This document shows, piece after piece, positions 1 through 7,617 of a stretch of 64,000 nt of DNA. The stretch covers positions 1 through 64,000 of the forward strand of contig CAYFJX010000006.1 in NCBI GenBank assembly GCA_964343705.1, given 5' to 3'. This DNA comes from JAUSFM01 sp964343705 (GTDB lineage: Archaea > Nanobdellota > Nanobdellia > Woesearchaeales > UBA12501). Made by a program: the position numbers and the translations under genes. How positions within the stretch are numbered: position 1 is the first letter of the stretch; every line of letters starts with the position of its first letter. Below the pieces are notes generated by a model. The model had not been told where the DNA came from and did no database searches. It worked only from the letters and a program-made list of their open reading frames with translations.

Positions 1-2
1 TA

Positions 3-929
3 ATATTAATCATATGTATTTTATCCCTGATATTAAATGGATGTAGTACGCCTGATACAGAGGCAGATATTCTTCCAGAAGATAAAGAAATCATAAAAAC
101 AACAGACAGTAATGATAATCAATTAATTTCAAATATTAGTGAGAGTAAAGAAACGAAAATAGAATCTGAACAGATTGAAGATAATAATCAAACACAAACA
201 CCCGAGAAACAAATTGAACAAAATAATTGGTACAGGCCAAGGCCAAAAATAACATGGCAGTGGCAATTACAAGGAGATATTGATACTTCTTATGAGGTTG
301 ACTTGTATGATCTTGATCTCTTCGAAACATCGCAACCAGTTATTGATGAACTTCATGACAGAGGGATTAAAGTTATTTGCTATATCTCAGCAGGAAGCTG
401 GGAAGAATGGAGAGACGATGCCAATGATTTTCCTGATTCTGTAATCGGAAAAGACTACGAGGGTTGGCCAGGAGAAAAATGGTTAGATATTTCCAACTAT
501 GAAAAATTTACTGAAATCATGCTTTCTCGTCTAGACTTAGCAAAACAAAAAAAGTGCGATGGTGTCGAACCAGACAATATTCATGGATATCAAGAGGATA
601 CTGGCTTTGAATTAACATATCAAGATCAAATAGAATATAATATTTGGCTTGCTAATGAAGCCCATAAAAGAAACCTTTCAATTGGTCTGAAAAATGATGG
701 AGAACAAGTTAAGGATTTGATTGATTATTACGATTTTACAGTTGTAGAAGAATGCTTTGGATGGAACGAATGTGAACCATTCAAAGAATTTATCAAACAA
801 GACAAAGCAGTTCTTGGAGTGGAGTACAATTTAGAACCCTCCGAATTTTGCAAAGAAGCAAACAGTTTAAACTTTAGCTGGTTAAAAATGAATTATGAAT
901 TAGCAGGTAAAAGAATTTCCTGCGATTAA
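3..929 (+). CDS. Secreted GH114-like lipoprotein, 5' partial
   Basis: The frame is open from the first bases of the window, so the start codon lies just outside. The first residues are hydrophobic and end in a lipobox-like Leu-Asn-Gly-Cys, then a polar, low-complexity linker rich in Asn, Glu and Gln (about 70 residues). This implies export and lipid anchoring. The remaining ~230 residues resemble the GH114/endo-alpha-1,4-polygalactosaminidase TIM-barrel family: WQWQLQG near the start, VICYISAGSWEEWR, the conserved DGVEPDN segment and a VVEECFGW strand near the end. Family members are thought to cleave galactosamine-containing polysaccharide. An internal ATG at 303 exists but would delete the signal and the first barrel strand. 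Family call is from motif recognition; substrate is not established. Confidence 0.8.
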   Translation: MLIICILSLILNGCSTPDTEADILPEDKEIIKTTDSNDNQLISNISESKETKIESEQIEDNNQTQTPEKQIEQNNWYRPRPKITWQWQLQGDIDTSYEVDLYDLDLFETSQPVIDELHDRGIKVICYISAGSWEEWRDDANDFPDSVIGKDYEGWPGEKWLDISNYEKFTEIMLSRLDLAKQKKCDGVEPDNIHGYQEDTGFELTYQDQIEYNIWLANEAHKRNLSIGLKNDGEQVKDLIDYYDFTVVEECFGWNECEPFKEFIKQDKAVLGVEYNLEPSEFCKEANSLNFSWLKMNYELAGKRISCD

Positions 930-1016
930 TCTTTATTCGATGGTTGCACTAATCTTCTATTGTTGCACTATTTGATATTTAAATAAAGGTGCATTATTAC
1001 CATTATATTGATTTAT

Positions 1017-1069
1017 GGAGGTATCAAAAATTAAAAATTTTTGGAACCTCCTCAAAAAGATTCGGAGGT
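1017..1069 (+). promoter_or_regulatory. Hairpin carrying a decoy Shine-Dalgarno, then the real RBS
   Basis: GGAGGT at 1017-1022 can pair with ACCTCC at 1046-1051, and AAAAATT (1026-1032) with AATTTTT (1036-1042), giving an interrupted hairpin. A second, unpaired GGAGGT at 1064-1069 lies 8 bases before the ATG at 1078. The structure would hide the first Shine-Dalgarno sequence; it may be a terminator for the upstream gene or a translational control element. Confidence 0.4.
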
Positions 1070-1077
1070 AATGTAAA

Positions 1078-1611
1078 ATGGAAAAAACAGGACTGAAGGT
1101 TTTGTTGGGATTCCTGGTGGTGATGTTGGTTGCTTCAAGTAGCATGTTAGTAGTGGCAGTTACAACAGGAAAAAGCCCGATCGACATATTGTTCCCAGTT
1201 GACAAAGAGAAAGCAGTAGTTATTGCACAAAACTATGCTCCTCAAGGAACAGTAGAAGAAGTTGAAGTAGCAACTGCAGATAACCCAGTGCATGAAGTTG
1301 AGATACAAGAAGGGGATAAAGAAACAGAAGTAAGGGTTGATGCAAATACGGGAGAAGTTTTATCTGTTGAAGAAGAATATGAAACTGAAGAAGATGAAGG
1401 GCCAGATGTTCCAATCACAGGATCTGCTCTTGACAGAGCAAAAGCTGCTGCATTAGAAGTTGTATGTAAAGGAGACTCTTCATGTGACGCAAGAGTTACT
1501 GACACAGAAGTTGGTGACGAAGAAAGCTATTATGAAGTTGAAATCAGGTACAACGGAAGGGAAATTGATGTGCAGTTAGATGAAGACTTTAACTTTGTAG
1601 GATATGATTAA
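1078..1611 (+). CDS. Membrane-anchored PepSY-like acidic protein
   Basis: The 177-residue product starts with a positively charged stretch and one hydrophobic segment (about residues 6-29), so it is exported or anchored with the rest outside. The body is very acidic and contains two PepSY-like repeats: about 45-105 (AVVIAQNYAP...VRVDANTGEVLSVEEE) and about 118-177 (DRAKAAALEVVC...DVQLDEDFNFVGYD). PepSY domains are known as propeptide or regulatory domains of extracytoplasmic proteases. Two Cys residues (KGDSSCD and VVCKGD) could form a disulfide. Start chosen from the strong GGAGGT at 1064-1069. No protease is adjacent, so its partner is unknown. Confidence 0.65.
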   Translation: MEKTGLKVLLGFLVVMLVASSSMLVVAVTTGKSPIDILFPVDKEKAVVIAQNYAPQGTVEEVEVATADNPVHEVEIQEGDKETEVRVDANTGEVLSVEEEYETEEDEGPDVPITGSALDRAKAAALEVVCKGDSSCDARVTDTEVGDEESYYEVEIRYNGREIDVQLDEDFNFVGYD

Positions 1612-1701
1612 ATCCTACTTTTTTCTTTCTATTTTTCTATGAATGTACCAACCTATTTATAAATCATCTAATTCTCTCATATATAAAGGAGGTACTAAAA
1701 A

Positions 1702-2559
1702 ATGAAACAAACAATGCTCATACTCACATTGGCAATCATCGCTATTACAATACTTACAGGATGTACACAACAAACAGAATTAACACAAAAAATGGAACAA
1801 ACAAAAACTAATGAATTATCTTTAGAAGAAAAAAGAGCAGCATTAACAAGCAACTACAACCCTCAGGTTAATCCCTCAGACTTTACAACTAATATAGATA
1901 ATCCTTACTTTGCTCTGCCTATTGGAAAGAAACTTGTTTATGAAGCTGAGACAGAAGATGGCTTAGAAAGAATTGAAATTCTTGTCCCTGGTTGGACAAG
2001 AGAAGTTATGGGTGTTGAAACACTTGTATTCTGGGATAGAGTATATATTGATGGAGAACTCATTGAAGACACAAGAGACTATCTTGCTCAACACAAAGTT
2101 ACAGGAGATGTTTGGTATTTTGGTGAGCATGTAGATAATTACGAAGATGGAGAACTTGTAGATCATGATGGAGCTTGGCTTAGTGGAGTTGATGGAGCAC
2201 TTCCAGGACAATGGGTGCTTGGAAATCCAAAAATAGGAGACTTTTTCTTGAATGAATACTTGATTGGAGAGGCAGAAGATGAATCATTGGTTGTTGGTGT
2301 AGGGGAAACTGTAAAAACACCTTTTGGCACTTTCAATGATTGCGTGAAACACCAAGATGGATCACCTTTGTTCCCTGAGAAAGCATATACCTATCATTGC
2401 AAAGATACAGCTGTGAAGGGAACAGCATTAGAACTCGAATATGCATCTGGCAAAATGGAAGAATTGGAGCAAACAGTTGAACTTGTTGATGTTGACATGG
2501 AAGGAGCTTTAGGTGTTTCTTTGCCTGAAGTGTACATTAATGAAGGAGTTAAGGAGTGA
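1702..2559 (+). CDS. Conserved secreted lipoprotein of unknown function
   Basis: The first 20 residues form a signal sequence ending in the lipobox Leu-Thr-Gly-Cys (Cys21). The mature ~265 residues contain NPYFALPIGKKLVYEAE, VMGVETLVFWDRVYIDGEL, DVWYFGEHV and TPFGTFNDCVK. This is the pattern of an uncharacterised beta-rich family seen in bacterial and archaeal lipoproteins, in which a NPYFPLxPGxxWxYE opening is followed by a YGxFDDC segment. RBS GGAGGT is at 1688-1693. It is followed within 6 bases by a membrane protein and a winged-helix regulator, which may form one operon. Function not recognised. Confidence 0.7.
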   Translation: MKQTMLILTLAIIAITILTGCTQQTELTQKMEQTKTNELSLEEKRAALTSNYNPQVNPSDFTTNIDNPYFALPIGKKLVYEAETEDGLERIEILVPGWTREVMGVETLVFWDRVYIDGELIEDTRDYLAQHKVTGDVWYFGEHVDNYEDGELVDHDGAWLSGVDGALPGQWVLGNPKIGDFFLNEYLIGEAEDESLVVGVGETVKTPFGTFNDCVKHQDGSPLFPEKAYTYHCKDTAVKGTALELEYASGKMEELEQTVELVDVDMEGALGVSLPEVYINEGVKE

Positions 2560-2564
2560 TAATT

Positions 2565-2924
2565 ATGAAGAAATATATTTCGCTTGGAACAATATTCCTG
2601 CTGTTGCTTGTTTCTTTTTCATTGCCTGTATTAGCAGAAGATGGAGAAGAAGACACAGCATTTGGATTTGAACTGGAAAAATTACTTAATCTAGGAAGTG
2701 GCCTCTTAGCAACTGCTTTATCTATCTTAACATTTGTATCCTACAAAAGAACAAGAAACAAGAGACTGCTTTTTGTTGGAACCGCATTTGCGTTATTTGC
2801 AGCAAAGAGCCTCTTAGTGGGAGTAGAGATATTCTTTGGAGAATGGCCAGGAGTTGATCACATTGCTAGCATTACTGACTTTTTCATACTATTAAGCTTT
2901 TTCCTGGGAATAATCAAAAAATGA
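2565..2924 (+). CDS. Small membrane protein with signal peptide
   Basis: A GTG at 2556 also opens this frame, but AAGGAG at 2551-2556 is ideally spaced for the ATG at 2565. The 119-residue product has an N-terminal signal peptide (about 1-25, ending near LAEDGEED) and three further hydrophobic segments: about 40-60, 71-92 and 101-119. A short basic YKRTRNKR loop separates the first two. It lies 11 bases before a two-domain winged-helix regulator; small membrane proteins paired with such regulators are common in archaea, but no function is assigned. Confidence 0.65.
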   Translation: MKKYISLGTIFLLLLVSFSLPVLAEDGEEDTAFGFELEKLLNLGSGLLATALSILTFVSYKRTRNKRLLFVGTAFALFAAKSLLVGVEIFFGEWPGVDHIASITDFFILLSFFLGIIKK

Positions 2925-2935
2925 GGTCTTAAATA

Positions 2936-3481
2936 ATGACTGATGAATTTTTTGACGAAACCGAGAAAAAGGTTTTAGAACTTGAAACAAGAAAAAAAGT
3001 TTATGATATAGTCAAGAAATTCGCAGGAATCCACATCAGAGAAATTGAGAGAAAAAGCAACCTATCGACAGGGTCAGTTACATATCACTTGAATTATTTG
3101 TCAAAGAAAGGATTAATAGAAGAACGAAAAGACGGAAATAACACAAGATATTTCACAAAAGGATTCCAATCAGAAAACAAAAAACTTATCAGTTTTTTAA
3201 GGCAAAAGAGCATAAGAAGAATACTAATTTGTCTGCTTACAAATGAGAAATGCAACCATGAGCAAATAGTGCAATTTGTAAAAGTATCACCTTCAACGAT
3301 CACATGGCATTTGAATAAACTTGAACAAAAAAACATTATTGGTTATGTAAAGGATGGAAGAAAGAAATTCTACAATATTCTCATAGATAAGAACGAAATC
3401 ATCAAATTGCTAATAACTTACCAAGAAACATTTTTTGACAAGCTTGTTGACAATGTTATTGAGATGTGGGATGTAAATTAA
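2936..3481 (+). CDS. Tandem winged-helix transcriptional regulator
   Basis: The 181-residue protein holds two winged helix-turn-helix units, about residues 14-78 (IHIREIERKSNLSTGSVTYHLNYL) and 88-150 (CNHEQIVQFVKVSPSTITWHLNKL). Both have the TxxHLxxLxxxGxI recognition-helix layout of ArsR/MarR-like archaeal regulators. No metal-binding Cys cluster is seen. It follows the membrane protein at 2565 by 11 bases, so it probably regulates or senses through that gene; this is inference. Confidence 0.75.
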   Translation: MTDEFFDETEKKVLELETRKKVYDIVKKFAGIHIREIERKSNLSTGSVTYHLNYLSKKGLIEERKDGNNTRYFTKGFQSENKKLISFLRQKSIRRILICLLTNEKCNHEQIVQFVKVSPSTITWHLNKLEQKNIIGYVKDGRKKFYNILIDKNEIIKLLITYQETFFDKLVDNVIEMWDVN

Positions 3482-3593
3482 GTATTTCATTTACCTCACA
3501 TCAGGTAGAACCATACCTGCTTTCAAGTATATTGAAAATCTTACGGAGCAATCTTAGAAACCTTTATTTAAAAGCATAAAATAACCAATATTA

Positions 3594-3716
3594 ATGCGCA
3601 TTAAAGATATATCATTAGAAAACAGGCCAAGAGAAAGATTGGAAAAACAAGGAGTTAAAGTTTTATCAGATGCAGAACTCTTGTGGTATGAAAAGAATAT
3701 ATTTCTCTTGACTTAG
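3594..3716 (+). pseudogene. radC: radC N-terminal fragment
   Basis: Only the first ~30 codons are kept. They read like the RadC N-terminus (MRIKDISLENRPRERL, then VLSDAELL); the family typically continues into a helix-hairpin-helix and a JAB-like domain. After codon 30 (position 3683) the frame enters unrelated sequence and stops at 3714-3716. The break coincides with the tail of an opposite-strand restriction remnant, which suggests one deletion or insertion joined two broken genes. Intact RadC is mostly bacterial, so transfer is possible. Confidence 0.65.
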
Positions 3717-4088
3717 AATCTTTTACTCGTAAATCTCTAAAAATTAAATTGATGACTGTATTTCCCCATCGATCAAGTTTTGTATTTGCAGCATAAATAT
3801 ATTTTACTTTCAAAGGTTTGGCATATCTTTCGACAGCTTGCACAAGAGCATGTTCAAGACTCTCATCTCCTTCTTTTTTTGCTTCGCAAATAGCCCAGAC
3901 TTCACCATTAATATAAAGAGCGTAATCGGCAAACTTCCCTTTGACTTTTAACTCTGGCAGTGCATAACTTCTTTGCTTGGGACTTTTGCACCTTGCTTTA
4001 ATAATTTCCAGCCTGTTCTCTCTAAGTGTTTATCAATATGCTTTCTAGCCAGTTCTTTTGGTTTAAGTTGTCTCTGAGTTCCTTCCAT
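3655..4088 (-). pseudogene. Broken restriction endonuclease N-terminal (HsdR-like) domain
   Basis: Reading leftwards from the ATG at 4088, the frame gives ELARKHIDKHLERTGWKLL and stops after 46 codons at 3948. In another frame, sequence up to ~4029 continues as FADYALYINGEVWAICEAKKEG and ALVQAVERYAKPLKVKYIYAAN. Together these match the N-terminal nuclease domain of type I restriction R subunits, including the D...(E)xK core (FADY / EAKK). A frameshift near 3970 and loss of the helicase part make it non-functional. The ATG overlaps the stop of the RHH-like gene at 4063, so the two were an operon. Confidence 0.65.
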
Positions 4089-4251
4089 CTTTAGCAACCT
4101 TATTTTGCTCTATGTGCTCTTCCATAAGCTTCTCAAACTGCCTTGATACAAGCCATCCTTCTTTTTTACAGAGCTCTCTGTAAGTATCGTAAAGCTCACC
4201 ATCTACCATGAGAGTAACGTTTCGCTTGTTCGGATTCTTTGGTCTAGGCAT
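4063..4251 (-). CDS. Small RHH-like DNA-binding protein
   Basis: The likely start is the ATG at 4251, giving 62 residues beginning MPRPKNPNKRNVTLMVDGEL; an upstream in-frame extension to 4326 lacks support. A basic N-terminus, one beta-like VTLMVDG strand and two helices (YDTYRELCKKEGW, SRQFEKLMEEHI) resemble ribbon-helix-helix proteins. It overlaps the broken restriction gene by 26 bases and may have been its regulator. The charged tail is probably disordered. Confidence 0.5.
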   Translation of the reverse strand: MPRPKNPNKRNVTLMVDGELYDTYRELCKKEGWLVSRQFEKLMEEHIEQNKVAKDGRNSETT

Positions 4252-4356
4252 CTTATAATACATGTGTGCACATGTGGGATATAAAGTTATTGGAAATAAC
4301 TGATTAGATCGCCAAAACCAAAACATTTAAATAATACTGTTTACTTATGTACTCAT

Positions 4357-4944
4357 ATGGTTATAAAAGTAAACGATACGGATTTGAGGATACTAAGCCC
4401 ATTTACAAAGGGCTACGATAAAGAGTACTATATCCGAGAAGTTGAGAAACTCCTTAAGGTGAGCTCAAGAACCGCTCTTGTAACGCTTGCTAAGCTTGAG
4501 AAGAAAGGAATCTTGGTCTCAAAGACTAAAGGCAAGATAAAGACGTATGCTATAAAGAACTCAACCCTTTCAAGGGAGTTTTTTCTTTTAACAGAACAGT
4601 ACAAAAAGATACAATTTCTAGAAAAGAATCATTTGATCAAAGAAATACTTGAAAAGGCAGATGAATTCATGCAAGGAATTGTTATTGTCTTTGGAAGCTA
4701 TGCTAAAGGAATACAAAAAGAGGATTCAGATCTTGACTTGTTCATAGTGGGCAAGTATGACGAAGACAAGATCAAAGAGGTTGGAAAAAAGTACGGAATC
4801 GATATAAACATCAAAAGTTATCCTATGAAAATATTTGGAAAGGAACTGCATGATGACATCTTGCTTAAAGAAGTTGTAGGAAACCATACGATCATAAAAG
4901 ATGCAGAAGGGTTTGTTCGGAGGGTTGTAAAATGGATCAAATAA
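4357..4944 (+). CDS. HTH-fused MNT-type nucleotidyltransferase
   Basis: Residues about 10-75 form a winged helix (VSSRTALVTLAKLEKKGIL). Residues about 100-195 form a minimal nucleotidyltransferase with the signature GSYAKGIQKEDSDLDLF, that is GSx(n)DxD with Asp-Leu-Asp. MNT proteins of this type pair with HEPN toxins and can neutralise them by adding AMP. The next gene, a HEPN-like protein, overlaps by 13 bases. The winged helix suggests self-regulation of the pair. TATA-like sequence and start are close together, typical of leaderless archaeal genes. Confidence 0.8.
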   Translation: MVIKVNDTDLRILSPFTKGYDKEYYIREVEKLLKVSSRTALVTLAKLEKKGILVSKTKGKIKTYAIKNSTLSREFFLLTEQYKKIQFLEKNHLIKEILEKADEFMQGIVIVFGSYAKGIQKEDSDLDLFIVGKYDEDKIKEVGKKYGIDINIKSYPMKIFGKELHDDILLKEVVGNHTIIKDAEGFVRRVVKWIK

Positions 4945-5402
4945 AATGGTGCTTAAACCAAAAGAAAGGCATAGGGCTTGTTGAGTCAAGTGATAATCTT
5001 AGAGATGCTCATCTCATAAAAGCAGAAGGGTCATTAGAAACACTAAGAACTTCAAAAGTCAGAGATTGGCAATTGACCACTGCATATTATACAATCTATC
5101 ATGGAATCTACTCGTTGTTAATGAAGATAGGAATTAAGTGCGAGATTCATTCATGCACAATTGAATTCACTAAGAGATTTCTCAAAAGTCACTTCACTGA
5201 TGAGGACTTTGAATTGATAGACAAAGCATTCTCAGCAAGAATCGACTCTCAATATTATGTGAACAGAGAAGTTCCTAACCAAAACTATGATCTTATCATG
5301 AAGAAGACACCAGCATTTCTAGTCAAGTGTAAGAACATCATCCTTGATCAAAAAGAGATAACAGAGATCAGAGCAAGAGTATCGTCTATAAGATCAGTGT
5401 AG
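4932..5402 (+). CDS. HEPN-domain protein, partner of MNT
   Basis: The 156-residue all-helical protein resembles HEPN proteins: WQLTTAYYTIYHGIYSLLMKIG in the middle helix and FSARIDSQYYVNREV later. It is encoded directly after and overlapping the MNT gene, the standard toxin/antitoxin arrangement. The canonical RNase motif of HEPN toxins, R-x(4-6)-H, is not visible: the Arg of SARIDSQYYV is followed by Tyr residues. RNase activity is therefore doubtful, and a structural or nucleotide-binding role remains possible. Confidence 0.7.
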   Translation: MDQIKWCLNQKKGIGLVESSDNLRDAHLIKAEGSLETLRTSKVRDWQLTTAYYTIYHGIYSLLMKIGIKCEIHSCTIEFTKRFLKSHFTDEDFELIDKAFSARIDSQYYVNREVPNQNYDLIMKKTPAFLVKCKNIILDQKEITEIRARVSSIRSV

Positions 5403-5469
5403 AATTCTGAAAAGTAGATGATCAAGCAACATGTATTTATACGATTTGCATAATTTTACCGAAACATTC

Positions 5470-5491
5470 TTATATATTAGCATATTCTAAT
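5470..5491 (+). promoter_or_regulatory. TATA box with overlapping palindrome for arsR operon
   Basis: A TATATA element at 5470-5477 is about 25 bases before the ATG at 5500, so the transcript is nearly leaderless. Overlapping it is the inverted repeat ATTAG-N6-CTAAT (5476-5480 and 5487-5491). A repressor bound here would block TATA-binding protein; the adjacent ArsR is the obvious candidate. Confidence 0.45.
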
Positions 5492-5499
5492 GTGTTTAT

Positions 5500-5790
5500 A
5501 TGAAAGAGCTTTATGAGATGCACGCTGAGATGTGTAAAGTATTCTCAAACCCGACAAGACTTGAGATTCTTAATCTTCTCAGAGAAGAGGAAATGACTGT
5601 GACTGCCCTAATGGAAAAAACGAAGCTGAGCCAGGCTAACATCTCACAGCATCTGGCAATCATGAAAAGCAAAGGAATAGTTGCTTCAAGAAGAGATGGC
5701 AAGAACATCCATTACAGGATAGCTTACCCAAAGATCATCAAGGCATTTGATATTTTAAGAGAAGTCCTTACTGAAAAAATGCAAAAGTAG
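5500..5790 (+). CDS. ArsR-family transcriptional regulator
   Basis: The 96-residue protein is a single winged helix with the ArsR pattern: CKVFSNPTRLEILNLL, then LSQANISQHLAIMKSKGIV and the wing RRDGKNIHYRI. Only one Cys (Cys12) is present, and the usual CxC metal site in the recognition region is missing, so the signal is unlikely to be the classical arsenic/metal site. It starts a compact operon with a SHOCT membrane protein, a DsrE-like protein and a small Cys-rich protein, which suggests redox, sulfur or metal-stress control. Confidence 0.8.
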   Translation: MKELYEMHAEMCKVFSNPTRLEILNLLREEEMTVTALMEKTKLSQANISQHLAIMKSKGIVASRRDGKNIHYRIAYPKIIKAFDILREVLTEKMQK

Positions 5791-5801
5791 AGGTGAAGAT
5801 C

Positions 5802-6101
5802 ATGGAAGAAAACAAGAACGTGTGGATTTGGATATTTGTTGCGGTAGCAGTATTATTCCTTTTTGGCAGTTTTGGAATGGGCGGATGTGGAATGATGGGC
5901 TTTGGAATGGGATTCGGCTTTCTGTTCATGATTCTGTTCTGGGGAGTCATCATCTGGCTTGTGTATGCATTGATTAAAGCTGCACAACCAAACACGCAAA
6001 ACAAAGGAGAAAACGCAATGGAGATACTCAAGACAAGATATGCCAAGGGAGAAATATCCAAAAAACAGTATGAAGAAATGAGAAAAGAACTCATCAGGTG
6101 A
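5802..6101 (+). CDS. SHOCT-domain membrane protein
   Basis: ATG at 5802 is chosen because GAGGTG at 5790-5795 is correctly spaced; an upstream GTG at 5793 is less likely. The 99-residue product has two hydrophobic helices (about 6-24 and 37-62) joined by a Gly/Met-rich segment with one Cys. The C-terminal ~30 residues (MEILKTRYAKGEISKKQYEEMRKEL) are a clear SHOCT motif, a short oligomerisation or anchoring helix pair. Second gene of the ArsR operon. Confidence 0.75.
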   Translation: MEENKNVWIWIFVAVAVLFLFGSFGMGGCGMMGFGMGFGFLFMILFWGVIIWLVYALIKAAQPNTQNKGENAMEILKTRYAKGEISKKQYEEMRKELIR

Positions 6102-6106
6102 AAAGC

Positions 6107-6430
6107 ATGAAAATAGGAATAGTTATCGGAACAAATGAGCCAGAGGTTGTCTGGAACGCATTCAGATTTGGAGTAACAGCATTAAAAGCAAACCACCAAG
6201 TCAAGGCATTTCTTATGAACAAAGGAGTAGAAATTGAAGAGAACAATGATGAGAAATACAATGTCAAAGAGCAGACAGATTCATTCATGCAGAATAAAGG
6301 CCAAATATTGGCCTGTGGAAAATGCCTGAAGTCCAGGCACAAAGGTGGAAGCAATGTCTGCCCAATATCAACAATGCAGGACCTATTGAAGATGGTCGAG
6401 GAATCTGATAAGGTGCTAACATTTGGCTAA
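6107..6430 (+). CDS. DsrE-family sulfur/thiol protein
   Basis: Starting at the ATG at 6107 (AGGTGA just upstream) gives 107 residues. The sequence KIGIVIGTNEPEVVWNAFRFG at the start, KAFLMNKGVEI and the Cys pair in ILACGKCLKSR match the DsrE/DsrF-like fold, in which the conserved Cys carries sulfur. A further Cys is in SNVCPIS. It follows the SHOCT protein by 5 bases. The likely role is sulfur transfer or thiol handling under control of the ArsR gene; substrate unknown. Confidence 0.75.
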   Translation: MKIGIVIGTNEPEVVWNAFRFGVTALKANHQVKAFLMNKGVEIEENNDEKYNVKEQTDSFMQNKGQILACGKCLKSRHKGGSNVCPISTMQDLLKMVEESDKVLTFG

Positions 6431-6438
6431 GGTGCAAA

Positions 6439-6585
6439 ATGGTTTTAGAAAAAGAAAACAAATATCAATGTGAGGAATGCAAGCTTTGGTACAAAGAGAA
6501 ATCCTGGGCAGATAAATGCGAGGCATGGTGCAAGAAGCATCAGAGCTGCAACCTTGAAATTACGAGCCACGCTTTCAAACCATGA
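6439..6585 (+). CDS. 48-residue Cys-rich zinc-ribbon-like protein
   Basis: This short reading frame starts 8 bases after the DsrE gene and is preceded by AAGGTG. The product has CEEC, then CEAWC, a His-x-x-x-Cys (KKHQSC) and a final His, enough ligands for one zinc or other metal site. Position at the end of the ArsR/SHOCT/DsrE operon and the Cys pattern support a real gene. Function unknown. Confidence 0.65.
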   Translation: MVLEKENKYQCEECKLWYKEKSWADKCEAWCKKHQSCNLEITSHAFKP

Positions 6586-6587
6586 CT

Positions 6588-6830
6588 TTACTTTGTAACT
6601 TCTTTAAACGAGCTTAATCCAAACACTCCATCACCCATCCTGACAAACACATTATGCTTGTCTCTTTGGATGACAGCAATGACTGTTCTCTCTGGTGTTT
6701 TTCCCTTGCTCTCTTTTATTTTCATTATTTCCTTTGTCAACTCTACATAATGCATTGGCTTTTTCTGTTCAGATAGCACTCTTTTCGCTAACTGGTAAAA
6801 CGAGTTTTTGTTTGGTTTTCTTGTTGTCAT
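6588..6830 (-). CDS. HARE-HTH domain protein
   Basis: The 80-residue product is essentially one HARE-HTH domain: SFYQLAKRVLSEQKKPMHYVELTKEIM, then TPERTVIAVIQRDKHN, and VRMGDGVFGLSSF at the end. HARE-HTH domains occur in RNA polymerase delta, ASXL proteins and restriction enzymes and are predicted DNA-binding units. It converges on the Cys-rich protein with 2 bases between stops. Its own TATA-like region lies around 6835-6900. Confidence 0.75.
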   Translation of the reverse strand: MTTRKPNKNSFYQLAKRVLSEQKKPMHYVELTKEIMKIKESKGKTPERTVIAVIQRDKHNVFVRMGDGVFGLSSFKEVTK

Positions 6831-6906
6831 AGTATAGCACCTCTGCTTATTTGTTTATTGTAGTATAGATGTCTAAGTAGCTATATAAAGACCGTCGAGA
6901 ATCAAT

Positions 6907-7212
6907 CTAGCCTTTGGAATGGCTATTTTGTTGGATAGCGATATCCTCTATCATCTGTACAAAAATCTTATTCAAACGTTCCTCTGAAATATTCTCATCC
7001 ATGTCAAGAATGATCTCGCAAGGCAAGACTTGTCTGCAGTTAGCTTTATTCAAAAACTGGATTCCCTTATCTGATTCACACAACTTAACAACATTCTGGT
7101 GTTTGCTAAACTTTTTGTCATCCCCTCGAGCATAACCCCATGCAACTTTAAAATCACCAAACTTGTTGGCGAGCTTCATAAGTCTACTAGAAACTTCAGT
7201 AGTTACTTCCAC
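6907..7212 (-). CDS. Possible truncated primase-like protein
   Basis: The frame begins with GTG at 7212, 8 bases after GGAGGT inside the upstream small gene. The 101 residues include FKVAWGYARGDDKKFSKHQN, CRQVLPCEIILDMDENISEE and a final QQNSHSKG. The CEIILDMDE strand resembles the first acidic strand of archaeo-eukaryotic primase-like domains, but the downstream SxH-type strand and the rest are absent. It therefore looks truncated. Assignment is weak; it could be an independent small family. Confidence 0.4.
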   Translation of the reverse strand: MEVTTEVSSRLMKLANKFGDFKVAWGYARGDDKKFSKHQNVVKLCESDKGIQFLNKANCRQVLPCEIILDMDENISEERLNKIFVQMIEDIAIQQNSHSKG

Positions 7213-7366
7213 TGTCCACTACCTCCATCCTTACTATCCTGCCTCGTGGAATGATGTGCTTATGATCAAGAGTGACAGAGTGTTGATCTTCTGAAGTTAC
7301 ACTACCTTCCCTCCAGGAAATCTTTTCTCCATCATCAAAATAAACTTTAACCTTCCGACCTTGCAT
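7196..7366 (-). CDS. Small 56-residue orphan protein
   Basis: ATG at 7366 opens a 56-residue frame: MQGRKVKVYFDDGEKISW, then SVTLDHKHIIPRGRIVRME. The pattern of short strands suggests a small beta-barrel of SH3 or Sm-like type. Its 3' end overlaps the GTG-started gene at 7212 by 17 bases, consistent with a shared transcript. Not recognised as a known family. Confidence 0.45.
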   Translation of the reverse strand: MQGRKVKVYFDDGEKISWREGSVTSEDQHSVTLDHKHIIPRGRIVRMEVVDSGSNY

Positions 7367-7378
7367 CCTATCCACCTA

Positions 7379-7603
7379 TTACTTTGCTTCAATCTTGTCA
7401 AGAATCGAATTGTAAGCTTTGCTCATGATCTCTTCTCTATCCAACATGTTTTTATCACGTTCATAAGAAGCAAGCAAATTTTTCAGTTTCAAACGTTTCT
7501 CTTGCAAATCTTCAATATTAGTTCCTTGCATATGATTTCTCACAAGGATTCTCATTGCATTCCACTCTTCTCTTGTAAATGTTATTGATATTTCTTCAGC
7601 CAT
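7379..7603 (-). CDS. Small helical orphan protein
   Basis: The ATG at 7603 follows a GGTG sequence; an upstream GTG at 7612 would add three residues. The 74-residue product starts MAEEISITFTREEWNAM and continues as charged helices (DLQEKRLKLKNLLASYERDK, REEIMSKAYNSILDKI). The opening resembles a ribbon-helix-helix or RHH-like strand, but this is uncertain. It sits in a row of small genes on the same strand. Confidence 0.5.
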   Translation of the reverse strand: MAEEISITFTREEWNAMRILVRNHMQGTNIEDLQEKRLKLKNLLASYERDKNMLDREEIMSKAYNSILDKIEAK

Positions 7604-7617
7604 TTTTTTCACCTTTT

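Noticed and set aside
957..1205. Reverse-strand frame across the PepSY leader
   Set aside because: It covers the hairpin and the signal-peptide region of a convincing gene on the other strand.
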